Below, in pieces: positions 30,488 through 41,837 of a stretch of 64,000 bases of DNA. Location: positions 6,138,001 to 6,202,000 of the forward strand of contig NC_070561.1 of assembly GCF_026914185.1 (NCBI RefSeq). The letters run 5' to 3'. Under the pieces are notes generated by a model. The model searched no databases. It was given only the letters and a program-made list of their open reading frames with translations, and was not told the DNA's origin. The DNA comes from Puccinia triticina (Eukaryota > Basidiomycota > Pucciniomycetes > Pucciniales > Pucciniaceae). Each line of letters opens with the position of its first letter. Within the stretch, counting starts at the first letter, position 1. The translations under genes and the position numbers were made by a program.

Positions 30488-31390
30488 GTGTAAACCATAG
30501 TTTACAAGGTGTAAACCACAGTTTGAAAGGTGGAAACCATAGTTAAAAGTGTAAACCACCATTTACAAGGTTTAAACCACAGTTCACCCACAGTTTACAA
30601 GGTGTAAACTAATATTTAGAAGGTGTAAACCACCATTTACAAGGTTTAAACCACAGTTTGCAAGGTGTGAACCCTATTTTACAAGGTGTGAACCACATTG
30701 AAAAAGGTTTAAACCACAGTTTTGTAAACTACCATTTACAAGGTGTAAACTACGATTTACAAGGTGTGAACCAGTATTTACAAGTTGTAAACTATCATTT
30801 AGAAGGTGTAAACTACCATTGACAAGATGTAAACTACCATTTAAAAGCTGTAAACCACACTTTGCAAGGTTTAAACCCCAGTTGACAAGGTGTAAACCAT
30901 AGTTTACAAGGTGTAAACCATAGGTTACAAGGTGTAAACCATAGTTTCCAAGGTGCAAACCATAGTTTCTAAGGTGTAAACCAAAGTTTACAAGTTGTAA
31001 ACCACCATTTACAAGTTGTAAACCACACTTGACAAGGTGAAAACCACAGTTCACAAGGTTTAACACATCATTTACAAGGTTTAAACCACAATTTACCCAC
31101 AGTTTACAAGGTGTAAAATAATATTTAGAAGGTGTAAACACCAGTTTACAAGGTGTAAGCCACAGTTTACAAGGTGTAAGGCACATTTTACAAGGTGTAA
31201 GCCACAGTTTACAAGGTGTAAGCCACAGTTTACAAGGCATAAGCCACAGTTTACAAGGTATGAACCCCAGTTTACAAGGTTTAAAGCACAGTTTACAGGG
31301 TGCAAACCACCATTTACAAGGGGTAAACAATACTTTACAATGTGTAAACCACAATTTACAAGGTTTAAACCACACTTTAGAAGGCTTAAC
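30488..31390 (+). repeat. Degenerate 21-bp array, left arm
   Basis: Variant units of the TGTAAACC/GTTTACA repeat with many substitutions and small deletions. The order of variants is mirrored in 58242-59050, which shows the two stretches descend from one array. Confidence 0.88.
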
Positions 31391-31908
31391 TAGAGATGGC
31401 CAGTGGGTACCCGGCACCTGTTGAGGGGTACCGGCCACTGCCCTTTTACTCGTTTGTAGGTGCCGTGTACGGGTCCAGGTATGCAATTTGGGCGGGAAAA
31501 TCACTGGGTACCCGGGTACCAAACAGGCACCCGCCATTGTCAGCCGCATGAACGGTCATAGAGTGGGGTACCCACCTCCATGACCGGCAATTGTTAAGCG
31601 GAGTACACAACACATCCCACGCAATGACCGGACATCGAGTAAGGTGATCACAATGGCCGGCCACCAAGCCAGGTGTGTACTCCGCTCAATGACCGGCCTA
31701 TGTCCGCACTCAATGGCCAATCATTGGGTTGAGTGCGCATCCCACTCAATGGCCGTTCATTGAGTGGGATGTGTACCCCCCTTAATGTGCGATCATCGAG
31801 TGGGGGTACCGCCAGTACCTGTTGGCAGGTGCAGTGTCCAAAATTGGAGAAATTCATACCAAGTACCCGCACCCGCCACAGATACCCTGACCCGTGTGGC
31901 CATCTCTA
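31391..31908. mobile_element. hAT-type MITE, left copy
   Basis: Terminal inverted repeats TAGAGATGGCCA / TGGCCATCTCTA fit the hAT YARNG start. Flanks GGCTTAAC and GTTTAAAC are a degraded 8-bp duplication. The interior is made of CACTCAATGGCC / GGCCATTGAGTG type inverted motifs and GGTACCC boxes; no transposase. The same element is at 57710-58241 in inverted orientation. Confidence 0.75.
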
Positions 31909-32044
31909 GTTTAAACCACAGTTTGCAAGGTGTAAACCACAGTTTAGAAGGTGTAAACCACAGTTTACAAGGTGTAAACCTCAGTTACAAGTTGTAAACC
32001 ACAGTTTACAAGGTGTAAACCACAGTTTACAAGGTGTAAACCAC
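31909..32044 (+). repeat. Short 21-bp array segment, left arm
   Basis: About six TGTAAACC units between the hAT MITE and the CACCAGG foldback insertion; continuous with 34196-34790 once that insertion is removed. Confidence 0.85.
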
Positions 32045-34195
32045 CACCAGGAAAAATCAGTAGTCACTAGATGACAACTGACATGACACCTGCTCCAGCT
32101 GGCTATCCAGCCTCTAGTGCAATTTTCACAAGCTGATCCTCAGCTTTGTCCCAGGCCCAGCTGCTGCTCAGCCTTGGCCCAGGCCCAGCTGCTGCTCAGC
32201 CTTGGCCCAGGCCCAGCTGCTGCTCAGCCTTGGCCCAGGCCCAGCTGCTGCTCAGCCTTTGCCTGAGCAAGAACGGGCATTGATAAATGCACACCCGTCC
32301 CCCGGGGGCACGCCCACGCCCACCCCCTTTGAAAAGCTTTATCAAGGGCGTGCGAGGGCGTGCACGCCCCCACATAGGCGTGACAAGCGTGCACCGTGCC
32401 TGCTCGCCGAGAGCCCCTCGGTGGGCAGGTGCATGTACATACATATACCTGCTCGCCGAGAGCCCCTCGGCGGGTAGGTGTATGTATCCCTGCTCGCCGA
32501 GAAGGATAACTCTCGGCGAGCAAGTATACAAACACCTGCCCGCCAAGCCTGCTCACCTAGAGCCCCTCGGCGGGCAGGTACAGATCCCACCTCGCCGAGA
32601 GCCTTGCCTGCTCGCGAGAAGGATAACTCTCGGCGAGCAGGGCATGTATACCTGCTCACCGAGAGCCCCTCGGCGGGCAGGTGCATGTATACCTGCTCGC
32701 CGAGAGAAATTATCGGCGAGCAGGCATACAGATCCCACCTCGCCGAGAGCCTCTCGGCGAGAAGGTATACATACACCTGCCCACCAAGCCTGCTCACCGA
32801 GAGCCCCTCGGCGGGCAGGTGCATTTATACCTGCTCGCCGAGAGGAATCCTTGGCGAGCAGGCATACAGATCCCACCTCGCCGAGGGCCTCTCGGGAGCA
32901 GGTATACTTGAACCTGCCCGCCGAGGGGCTCTTGGCGAGCAGGCTCGCCGGGCAAGTGTTTGTATACCTGCTCGCCGAGAGTTATCCTTCTCGGCGAGCA
33001 GGCAAGGCTCTCGGCGAGCGGGGATATGTATGCCTGCTCGCCGAGAGGTGTATGCCTGCTCGCCATGGATTTCTCTCGGCGAGCAGGTATACATGCACCT
33101 CCCGCCGAGCCCGCTCGCCAAGAGCCCCTCGTCGGGCAGGTGCAAGTATACCTGCTCGCCGAGAGGCTCTTGGCGAGGTCGGATATGTATGCCTGCTCGC
33201 CGAGGAGGTATAAATGCACCTGCCCGCCGAGGGGCTCTCGGTGAGCAGGCTCGGCGGGCAGGTGTATGTATACCTGCTCGCCGAGAGGCTCTCGGCGAGG
33301 TGGGATCTGTATGCCTGCTCGCCGAGGATTTCTCTCGGCGAGCAGGTATACATGCACCTGCCCGCCGAGGGGCTCTCGGTGAGCAGGTATACATGCACCT
33401 GCTCGCCGAGAGTTATCCTTCTCGGCGAGCAGGGATACATACACCTACCCGCCGAGGGGGGCGGGCAGGTGTTTGTATACCTGCTCGCCGAGAGTTATTC
33501 TTCTCGGCGAGCAGGCAAGGCTCTCGGCGAGCAGGTGCATGTATACCTGCTCTCCGAGAGGCTCTCGGCGAGGTGGGATCTGTACCTGCCCGCCGAGGGG
33601 CTCTCGGCGAGCAGGTATACTTGCACCTGCCCGCCGAGGGGCTCCCAACGAGCCATGGTGCACGCCCGTGAACGCCCATGTGGGGGCGTGCACGCCCTCG
33701 CACGCCCATACAGCGGCGTGCATGCCCTTCGACTCGCACACCCTTGATAAAGGGCGTGCGGTCCACCTGACCGGTCCGCATATTCCCCCCTTGAAGGATT
33801 GTTCCCGCGCGCGCGGGAGACATCCTTCAAGGGTGTGTTACACCCAACCAGCGCCACACGCCCTTTTCGAAGGGCGTGGGCGAGGGTGTGCCCCCGGGGG
33901 ACGGGTGTGCGTTTATCAACACCCGTTCTTGCTCAAGCAAAGGCTGAGCAGTGGCTTTTCCTGTGCCAAGACTGAGGGGCAGCTGGGCCTGGGCCAAGGC
34001 TGAGCAGCAGCTGTGCCTGGGACAAAGCTGAGGAGCAGCTTGTGAAAAATGCAAGCTAGAGGCTTCAGCTGTGCCAAAATGGGCACTGAGCTGTGCGCCA
34101 GCCAGCCCTTAACTAGCAGATGGAGTAGCTTTGGAGCTGAAACCAGAGCTGTGTTATGTCAGTTGTCATCAACTGACTACTTTTTTTTCCTGGTG
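32045..34195. mobile_element. CACCAGG foldback element with palindromic core
   Basis: A 2151-bp unit with about 45-bp terminal inverted repeats (CACCAGGAAAAA...GATGACAACTGACAT), inserted in the array with a 3-bp duplication CAC. Mirror layers are: four 28-bp CAGCTGCTGCTCAGCC repeats on the left with counterparts near 33950-34045, then ACACCCGTCCCCCGGGGG on both sides, GGGCGTGCACGCCC boxes, and a core of CTCGCCGAG palindromes. It has no coding capacity. The CAC ends and 3-bp duplication suggest mobilisation by a CACTA-like transposase. Confidence 0.8.
32396..33655. repeat. Core array of CTGCTCGCCGAG hairpins
   Basis: Roughly thirty hairpin units read CTGCTCGCCGAGAG then CCTCGGCGGGCAG or the reverse, separated by 8-10 nt GTGCATGTATA-type spacers. 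The two arms of each hairpin differ systematically (CTCGCC against GGCGGG), leaving a defined wobble or mismatch near the base. GC-rich, in strong contrast to the flanking AT-rich arrays. Open frames (LAEK, SPRAPRRAG and similar) are repeat by-products. Confidence 0.8.
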
Positions 34196-34790
34196 CACAG
34201 TTTGCAAGGTGTAAACCACAGTTTACAAGGTGTAATCCACTGTTCACAAGTTGTAAACCACAGTTTATAAGGTGTAAACCACAGTTTACAAGGTGTAAAT
34301 CACAGTTTACAATGTGTAAACCACACTTTACAAGGTGGAAAACACAGTTTACAAGATTTAAACCAACATTTACAAGGTCAAAACCACAGTTTACAAGATG
34401 TAAACCACCATTTACAAGGTTTAAATCACAGTTTACAAGGTGCAAACCCCACTTTACAAGGTGTAAACCACATCTCACAAGGTTGAAACCACAGTTTACA
34501 AGGTGTAAACTACCATTTACAAGGTTTAAACCACAGTTTCCAAGGTGTAAAGCACAGTTTACAAGGTCTAAAGCACAGTTTACATAGGTGTAGACCACAG
34601 TTTACAAGGTGTAAAACACAGTTTACAAGGTGTCAACCACAGTTAATTTTACAGGATGTAAAATCAGGTTTAGAAGGTGAACACCCTGGTTTGCAAGGTG
34701 AAAAAAACTGGTTTACAAGGTACAAAGTCTGGCTTACAAGGTGTCACAAGGTGCAAACCGCAGTTTACAACGTTTAAACCAAACTTCGAA
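34196..34790 (+). repeat. 21-bp array, left arm inner
   Basis: About 28 TGTAAACC/GTTTACA units, degenerate toward 34650-34790, mirrored by 56850-57250. Confidence 0.88.
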
Positions 34791-34874
34791 TTGTAACCAC
34801 ATTTTCCAAGGTGTTCATGTTGCATTGATTTTTTGGGGGGCTTAAATAATTGACTCTCAAAAGTTGAATTTCCT

Positions 34875-37295
34875 GTGCCAGAGGGACTATTAACAGTTCC
34901 TGAGGAACCATTAACAGTTTCGAAGGGACTATTAACAGTTCCGGAGGAACTATTAACAGTTCCAGAGGGACTATTAACAGTTCCTGAGGAACCATTAACA
35001 GTTTTGAAGGGACTATTAACAGTTCCGGAGGAACTATTAACAGTTCCAGAGGAACTATTAACAGTTCCAGAGGAACTATTAACAGTTCCAGAGGAACTAT
35101 TAACAGTTCCAGAGGAACTATTAACAGTTCCAGAGGAACTATTAACAGTTCCAGAGGAACTATTAACAGTTCCAGAGGAACTATTAACAGTTCCAGAGGA
35201 ACTATTAACAGTTCCAGAGGAACTATTAACAGTTCCAGAGGAACTATTAACAGTTCCAGAGGAACTATTAACAGTTCCAGAGGAACTATTAACAGTTCCA
35301 GAGGAACTATTAACAGTTCCAGAGGAACTATTAACAGTTCCAGAGGAACTATTAACAGTTCCAGAGGAACTATTAACAGTTCCAGAGGAACTATTAACAG
35401 TTCCAGAGGAACTATTAACAGTTCCAGAGGAACTATTAACAGTTCCAGAGGAACTATTAACAGTTCCAGAGGAACTATTAACAGTTCCAGAGGAACTATT
35501 AACAGTTCCAGAGGAACTATTAACAGTTCCAGAGGAACTATTAACAGTTCCAGAGGAACTATTAACAGTTCCAGAGGAACTATTAACAGTTCCAGAGGAA
35601 CTATTAACAGTTCCAGAGGAACTATTAACAGTTCCAGAGGAACTATTAACAGTTCCAGAGGAACTATTAACAGTTCCAGAGGAACTATTAACAGTTCCAG
35701 AGGAACTATTAACAGTTCCAGAGGAACTATTAACAGTTCCAGAGGAACTATTAACAGTTCCAGAGGAACTATTAACAGTTCCAGAGGAACTATTAACAGT
35801 TCCAGAGGAACTATTAACAGTTCCAGAGGAACTATTAACAGTTCCAGAGGAACTATTAACAGTTCCAGAGGAACTATTAACAGTTCCAGAGGAACTATTA
35901 ACAGTTCCAGAGGAACTATTAACAGTTCCAGAGGAACTATTAACAGTTCCAGAGGAACTATTAACAGTTCCAGAGGAACTATTAACAGTTCCAGAGGAAC
36001 TATTAACAGTTCCAGAGGAACTATTAACAGTTCCAGAGGAACTATTAACAGTTCCAGAGGAACTATTAACAGTTCCAGAGGAACTATTAACAGTTCCAGA
36101 GGAACTATTAACAGTTCCAGAGGAACTATTAACAGTTCCAGAGGAACTATTAACAGTTCCAGAGGAACTATTAACAGTTCCAGAGGAACTATTAACAGTT
36201 CCAGAGGAACTATTAACAGTTCCAGAGGAACTATTAACAGTTCCAGAGGAACTATTAACAGTTCCAGAGGAACTATTAACAGTTCCAGAGGAACTATTAA
36301 CAGTTCCAGAGGAACTATTAACAGTTCCAGAGGAACTATTAACAGTTCCAGAGGAACTATTAACAGTTCCAGAGGAACTATTAACAGTTCCAGAGGAACT
36401 ATTAACAGTTCCAGAGGAACTATTAACAGTTCCAGAGGAACTATTAACAGTTCCAGAGGAACTATTAACAGTTCCAGAGGAACTATTAACAGTTCCAGAG
36501 GAACTATTAACAGTTCCAGAGGAACTATTAACAGTTCCAGAGGAACTATTAACAGTTCCAGAGGAACTATTAACAGTTCCAGAGGAACTATTAACAGTTC
36601 CAGAGGAACTATTAACAGTTCCAGAGGAACTATTAACAGTTCCAGAGGAACTATTAACAGTTCCAGAGGAACTATTAACAGTTCCAGAGGAACTATTAAC
36701 AGTTCCAGAGGAACTATTAACAGTTCCAGAGGAACTATTAACAGTTCCAGAGGAACTATTAACAGTTCCAGAGGAACTATTAACAGTTCCAGAGGAACTA
36801 TTAACAGTTCCAGAGGAACTATTAACAGTTCCAGAGGAACTATTAACAGTTCCAGAGGAACTATTAACAGTTCCAGAGGAACTATTAACAGTTCCAGAGG
36901 AACTATTAACAGTTCCAGAGGAACTATTAACAGTTCCAGAGGAACTATTAACAGTTCCAGAGGAACTATTAACAGTTCCAGAGGAACTATTAACAGTTCC
37001 AGAGGAACTATTAACAGTTCCAGAGGAACTATTAACAGTTCCAGAGGAACTATTAACAGTTCCAGAGGAACTATTAACAGTTCCAGAGGAACTATTAACA
37101 GTTCCAGAGGAACTATTAACAGTTCCAGAGGAACTATTAACAGTTCCAGAGGAACTATTAACAGTTCCAGAGGAACTATTAACAGTTCCAGAGGAACTAT
37201 TAACAGTTCCAGAGGAACTATTAACAGTTCCAGAGGAACTATCAACAGTTCCAGAGGAACTATTAACAGTTCCAGAGGAACTATTAACAGTTTCC
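34875..37295 (+). repeat. Homogeneous 21-bp GTTCCAGAGGAAC array, left arm
   Basis: About 115 head-to-tail units of GTTCCAGAGGAAC plus TATTAACA. The outer eight units are variant and form an 84-bp higher-order repeat present twice. From about 35035 inward the units are almost perfect, with one ATCAAC variant near 37242. Each unit contains a GTTCC/GGAAC dyad. All three plus frames and some minus frames are open (VPEELLT, LLIVPLE heptads), which follows from the 21-bp period. Confidence 0.93.
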
Positions 37296-37345
37296 TCGCC
37301 GACTTCGACGACTGCTTGAAGATCCCACCCCCCTTCCCCTCCGCT

Positions 37346-37759
37346 TCAGCCATCATCATCTGGGGGAATAAGGCTGGGAAGACGCACGGAGAGACTGCTG
37401 ATCTTTGGCTTGAAGTTGTCGTTCGGGATGCACTCAAACTCGTGCAACAGGTTGATCATTGCTTTCAGGAAGTCTTGCAGGTTGTTGATGTTGAGTAAGG
37501 AGGAGAGCAACATCCCTAGGATGGCGAACTTGGTTGTCCTGTATGTGTGTGTATGGAAATCTTCAGGAGCGGATGGCGGGGCACAACTGGTGCGAGAGAG
37601 GGACAGACCTGATGACCACGCGCTGGTGCTTGAACCATTTCTTGAGTTCGGCTCCGGAGAGGAGAATGGTATTGAACCAGTGGACCTTACCCTTGTGGAC
37701 CTTCTTGAGATAAACAAGGGTAGTGATGCGTTTGTGAGCAAGGGCAAGGAGGGACTCAA
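37346..37759 (-). CDS. Unrecognised fragment beside the left inner array
   Basis: 137-residue frame: a Ser-rich N-terminus, then a helical stretch FLKAMINLLHEFECIPNDN, ending PPDDDG. The array begins about 50 bp past its stop, so an original gene may have been cut by the array. Composition of the second half looks protein-like, but no family is recognised. Could be chance. Confidence 0.3.
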   Translation of the reverse strand: MSPSLPLLTNASLPLFISRRSTRVRSTGSIPFSSPEPNSRNGSSTSAWSSGLSLSRTSCAPPSAPEDFHTHTYRTTKFAILGMLLSSLLNINNLQDFLKAMINLLHEFECIPNDNFKPKISSLSVRLPSLIPPDDDG

Positions 37760-38097
37760 CGGTGTTAGTGGTGGTGGTGCTTGAGGCCCCGGAGTTAGCG
37801 GCGGAGGAAGATGAGTCGCAAATTGTCTAAGGTTTGCCCGCCCCTTGCCCTCCCAACAGGCTTGGGCCCGCCTCCTCGTTTCAGGATCACCGCCTCAGGG
37901 GGCTCCAACGCCTACAGCTATACCCTTGCCCTCGCACCGGGCTTGGGTATCCTCACAACCAGCGCCTCCGCCTCAAGATGCTTAGGGCGCCCCTTGCTAC
38001 GTTTCTTTTCTCCTTGCGTTGCTTCTATGATTGGGCCTTAGGCCCGTATGCCTCACCGATTACTTCTTTTCTTCTTGTCACGCCATGAGCCCCTCAG

Positions 38098-38209
38098 CAC
38101 CAGGAAAAAACAATGATCACTTGTCTGCAGGTGACACAGCAAAGTACAAAGGGGCCTTTGTACTATTTCATGTCACTTGTAGGCAAGTGATCATTGTTTT
38201 TTCCTGGTG
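38098..38209. mobile_element. 112-bp MITE of the CACCAGG family
   Basis: Perfect terminal inverted repeats of about 26 bp starting CACCAGGAAAAAACAATG, flanked by the 3-bp duplication CAG (38095-38097 and 38210-38212). The first 12 bases equal the ends of the 2.15-kb element at 32045, so both belong to one family with 3-bp duplications. Confidence 0.85.
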
Positions 38210-38859
38210 CAGGGCTCTCCCGGAGGGTCCCGGAGGGAGCACCCTCTTTCAGTTGTGTTCTCTGCGCTTTCACATCCATTTCACGTGCCTTTTGCACTCG
38301 TTCCGCTGTGCCTATAGTGCACCCCACTATAGCAACAACACATCATCACATTGATTGCAACACATCTAATTTTAATTCATCACCGCCCTTTTGCCCTTTG
38401 CCAATGGTAAGCTTTCTCAATGTCATAATCATGCGAGATTTCAAGTTCTGACTTCCTTTTATTTTAGATCGCAGTACCAATCAATACAATCTTTGTTATC
38501 TTTTTAAACAAAAGATATATTTAAACAGTTACGGTAAAGTACCTTCTTTACATGACAAAGATCCTGTCAAAAGTCAAAGTTCTATTCATTTACTAATGAT
38601 GAAATATTCTCTATCTTTATTTTCATCATAGTCTTATCAATCAACTGTATTGACAGCCTTTATCAGCTCATTCCGTTTATTCAAAGGGTCGGTTGCTTGT
38701 CTCAATTTTACTTTGTCATAGCTGATCACTATCCCTTTGGGTATAAAATCTTTATCTTGTTCTCTTATCATACATATTATCAGATACTTTTATTTATAGC
38801 AGAATGGCTCATAAGAAATAAAACTTTGGTTGTATCATTTCTTTCAGGATTTTGCCAGA
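38210..38859 (+). other. Non-coding interval, possible 5' leader of the next gene
   Basis: Holds a GTAAGCTTTCTCA donor-like site near 38408 with TTTATTTTAG at about 38466, and CATTTCTTTCAG shortly before the ATG at 38860. These may be leader introns of the downstream gene. AT-rich otherwise. Confidence 0.35.
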
Positions 38860-40490
38860 ATGTCTTCAAATAAACCTGACCATGTCAATCATAAGAAACC
38901 TGGGTTAACGTAAGCTTTCTCATTTATATCTAGGACATAATTTCTGTCTAAATAAACTAACCATTGTCTTTTTTTTTTTGTTTTGATCTATCATCAAGCC
39001 CCCAACAAATGGTCAGAAAAAGACAAAAGCAAAAATACAACAAGGAAAGAAAGCGGGCAAAAGGTGTTGAAGCTGCAAAATCTGTGACAGACAATTTGCA
39101 CCCGGACACAAGCATCATGCGCCGTGGATACAACCCCGTCAGGCTATATCCGCTTCCCAAACCAGCTGATTCGTCCTACAAAGAAATCAAAAAAACCCAT
39201 CCAACACAAGCCGACTATGAAGCTGCAGAGAAAAACATTCAAGAAAATTTCACAAAACTCAACTACGGCCAGATTTTGCTCCTAGAAAAAGGTGGTTTGA
39301 GGAAAATATACTTCCAGAATAATCCGAGTCTTAACAGAAACAATGTTGAAAATGAGGATCGGGAATCTCCCAATGACGACATAGAAGGATCTCCAAATGA
39401 TGACTGCAACAAAGAATCTAGCAATGATGATGCTGAAGGATCTACTGATGATGACTACAACAAAGAATATAGCTATGACAACATTGAAGGGTCTAATAAT
39501 GAAAACCATGAAGAATCTAGCAATGCCAACCGTGAAGAATCCAGTGATGTCAACTGTGAACAATCTAGCAATTTAAATACCAAAGAATCTAGCCCTGCTG
39601 TCAGTGAAACCAACAAAGATCCTTTTGATGAAGATCAATTCATTGCTTACATTGAATTCACCACCTCTGAGGATCTCTCTCAAGAGGACCTTGCCGATGT
39701 TCAATTTGTTGCCGCTTTTCTTCAGAAATCAAAGAAGTTTGTTGGGAAGGTACAAAGTGTTTGCAAAATTTTTCGTGGTTGGATGCTCTCTATAGGTTGG
39801 CGCAAGTCTCAAACCCCTGGCCAAACTGCAGGAATATTTCGCAACTTGAAAGAAATAATCAAGAACACCTGCGCATACCTTGATCATGTATTCAATGGAA
39901 AATTGGCTAGTGAAGCAATTCATTGATTATTCAACTCCATTGCAAATACTGCTGTTGAAGAGGCAAACAAGCAACTTTTGTATTTGAATATGCCAGCTTT
40001 CTCAGATCCAGACTTGAAACCAAAACCCGACAGAATTGACTTTGCAAACAACTTATCATTCACTCGAAATGAATTTTCCAACAGACCTCACATTGACTCT
40101 GACTCATTGAAAAAAGCCTTTTTACTTCTCTCAAACATCAACAAAAAAGACGGTTTGATTTGTCTGACTGCTCACCACAATGAAACTTTCACCGGACCAT
40201 TTTTTGTTTTTCCAGATCACCAAGTTGCGATTGATTTGACAAAGCTAAATGGTATATGTCGGATTTTATGTGATGCGGGAAAGTTCAAGCACTGTACTCA
40301 TAATGCCCAGCCTCGTCATAAAACACTAACAGCATCCGGATTTTCATTACAAATAACCAAGTCTTGTGTAGACGCATTTCAGTGCATCTTCAGTGGCTAT
40401 TACATAAATAAAACTCCTCCACTGGGTACAACATTTCATGTTTCCAACAACACTCATTTAATTGAAAAAATAGCTCAAGCCAGTTCATAA
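38860..40490 (+). pseudogene. Unrecognised two-exon gene with one in-frame TGA
   Basis: Exon 1 is 38860-38909 (MSSNKPDHVNHKKPG). An 89-nt intron with GTAAGC, CTAAC branch site and CATCAAG acceptor follows; exon 2 is 38999-40490. Joined, it gives 514 codons. After a basic segment (MVRKRQKQKYNKERKRAK) there is an Asn/Asp/Ser/Glu-rich repeat region (SSNDD, ESSN) at about residues 120-210, then a globular C-terminus (DGLICLTAHHNETFTGPFF, DHQVAIDLTKLNGICRIL). TGA at 39924-39926 interrupts otherwise conserved-looking coding sequence in the same frame. I do not recognise the family. Readthrough, base error or pseudogene are all possible. Confidence 0.6.
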
Positions 40491-41242
40491 TTGATTTTTA
40501 GTTTGGAGTTTTTTTTTCTCTTTTTATTCAATGAATGCCACTCTTTCCAAACATGAGTATCATTGATATTTTCCAATTGGTCTCTTTTTTCTGAAGTTCA
40601 ACCTTTCCAAAGACCTTGATCAATGGTGGGCCAGCTACCCTAACAGTAGCCTAGTGGAATTTCACTAACTTTTAGTGTAGTGTTAGTGGAATTGCACCAT
40701 CCAGAGCAGCAATGGTTCCACTGCGCTACCGCTGAAAGTGGCAGGTCCCCCCTTCTTGCCTGACCCAAAAAAAGGGTACACCACGGGTGCACTAAAAGTT
40801 TTCTGATGGGGTCCGAAAATAATCTGCTGGTTTTTGGAAATATTTACGCAGAATGTTGGGATAATATTTTCCCAGCCCCTTTGTAAATATTTCCTCCCCT
40901 TTTTTTTTGAAATGAAATATTTCCGGGGATATCTATGGGAAAGAAAATATTTCCTTGAACTTTTTCAAAAAGTCTCAGGAAATATTCTCATTCCTCTCAA
41001 AGTTCGAGGAAATATTTCCTCTCACCATCAAAAGTTCACAGAAATATTTACAGTGATTTTTACTGTTCTGCCGGCTCGGGCGCGGACGGCAACACACGGC
41101 TTTGGCACTGGTGCGTTGCGGACCCAGTTGAGACAACGGGAAATCACCCCCATCGTTGGATGGGTTGGGTCAAACGTTGAGATGTTGAGCCATTGTTTGG
41201 TTTGATGATCATCAAACCCTGCTCCCACTGTCCTCCTGTTAG
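40491..41242. other. Non-coding interval with a hAT-like end and AAATATTT repeats
   Basis: GTGGGCCAGCTACCC at about 40627 matches the end of the GC-rich hAT-like elements in the arms. From 40830 to 41050 there are many GAAATATTT / AAATATTTCC motifs, like those at 52430-52830. No gene. Confidence 0.45.
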
Positions 41243-41806
41243 ATGATGTTCATTCAACGCCGAGAAATGGACAGTCCGTTACCACCCCCCTTGTCCGTCC
41301 TCCACCCCTCCTTTTCCTTTCTCCTCCCTCCATTCCCCACCAACATGGTTGTATCGCAAACGCTCCAGGACAACTTGATCTCACTTGAAGTCAAGTATAA
41401 CTTCTGGCTGTGCGACGAAACATTACAGCTCGCCGCACCTGAGCAGATACCAGCTGAATGGCCTTGTGATCCTTCATCATTCATGCAGATCACCAAACAG
41501 TGCTGCCGGTGCGTTTGGTTCAAGAACGCAGTTCTCAGCCACCTTGATTTGACCCGGGATAATTTCAAACTTGGTGGCATACTCAAAAAAGAAGATGCCC
41601 TTGGCCGACTCGCTTGGGTTGGCCAAATAATCAAACCCACTGGGAGGATCAGGACGTACCCGTTGCCGGCCGGCTACCCGATTTTCCGCCGATCTATGTT
41701 GCATATGCCGAAGGGCGCCAGGGCGGCGGTACGGATCAAGGCGTCCAATGCATACCTTGAAACTTTCCAACCTCAAGTGTGTGATGGATGCTCCCATTCC
41801 GCTTGA
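41243..41806 (+). CDS. Unrecognised protein gene
   Basis: 187 codons from ATG 41243; an internal ATG at 41345 (MVVSQTLQDNLISLEVKYNFWL) is the more likely start by composition. The C-terminal half is Cys/Lys/Arg-rich (ITKQCCRCVWFKNAVLSHLDL, FKLGGILKKEDALGRLAWVG), ending CDGCSHSA. The stop is followed closely by a hAT-like MITE at 41838, so the original 3' end may have been altered. No family recognised. Confidence 0.4.
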   Translation: MMFIQRREMDSPLPPPLSVLHPSFSFLLPPFPTNMVVSQTLQDNLISLEVKYNFWLCDETLQLAAPEQIPAEWPCDPSSFMQITKQCCRCVWFKNAVLSHLDLTRDNFKLGGILKKEDALGRLAWVGQIIKPTGRIRTYPLPAGYPIFRRSMLHMPKGARAAVRIKASNAYLETFQPQVCDGCSHSA

Positions 41807-41837
41807 CATCCCACCAGCGCCATCAACTCACCTGCAT

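Larger units (their letters stand above)
25515..37295 (+). repeat. Left arm of a giant inverted duplication
   Basis: Module order outward to inward is: GTCCGAC block, 21-bp TGTAAACC array, GC-rich hAT-like element, degenerate array, hAT MITE, array, GTTCC array. The same modules occur at 53230-64000 in reverse order and opposite strand. Shared private variants in the degenerate array (for example the TTTTGTAAACTACC deletion near 30722 and its complement near 58806) show true copying. Private insertions are Harbinger (26925-30221) and a CACCAGG foldback element (32045-34195). The exact outer end is not determined, because its partner lies beyond 64000. Confidence 0.82.

Noticed and set aside
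32287..33747. Long overlapping frames rich in Arg/Pro/Ala/Gly (LLAEK, SPRAPRRAG)
   Set aside because: All six frames are open through the CTCGCCGAG hairpin array; GC-rich repeat artefact.
34774..37437. 887-codon minus and 814-codon plus frames of LLIVPLE and VPEELLT heptads
   Set aside because: They follow automatically from a stop-free 21-bp tandem repeat; the same array is open in several frames on both strands and has no other coding signal.
37811..38088. Overlapping Pro/Leu/Ser-rich frames
   Set aside because: Short, overlapping in two frames, no motif, next to a MITE.
41477..41809. Minus-strand frame opposite 41243-41806
   Set aside because: Shadow of the plus-strand frame; composition less protein-like and no start or splice support.
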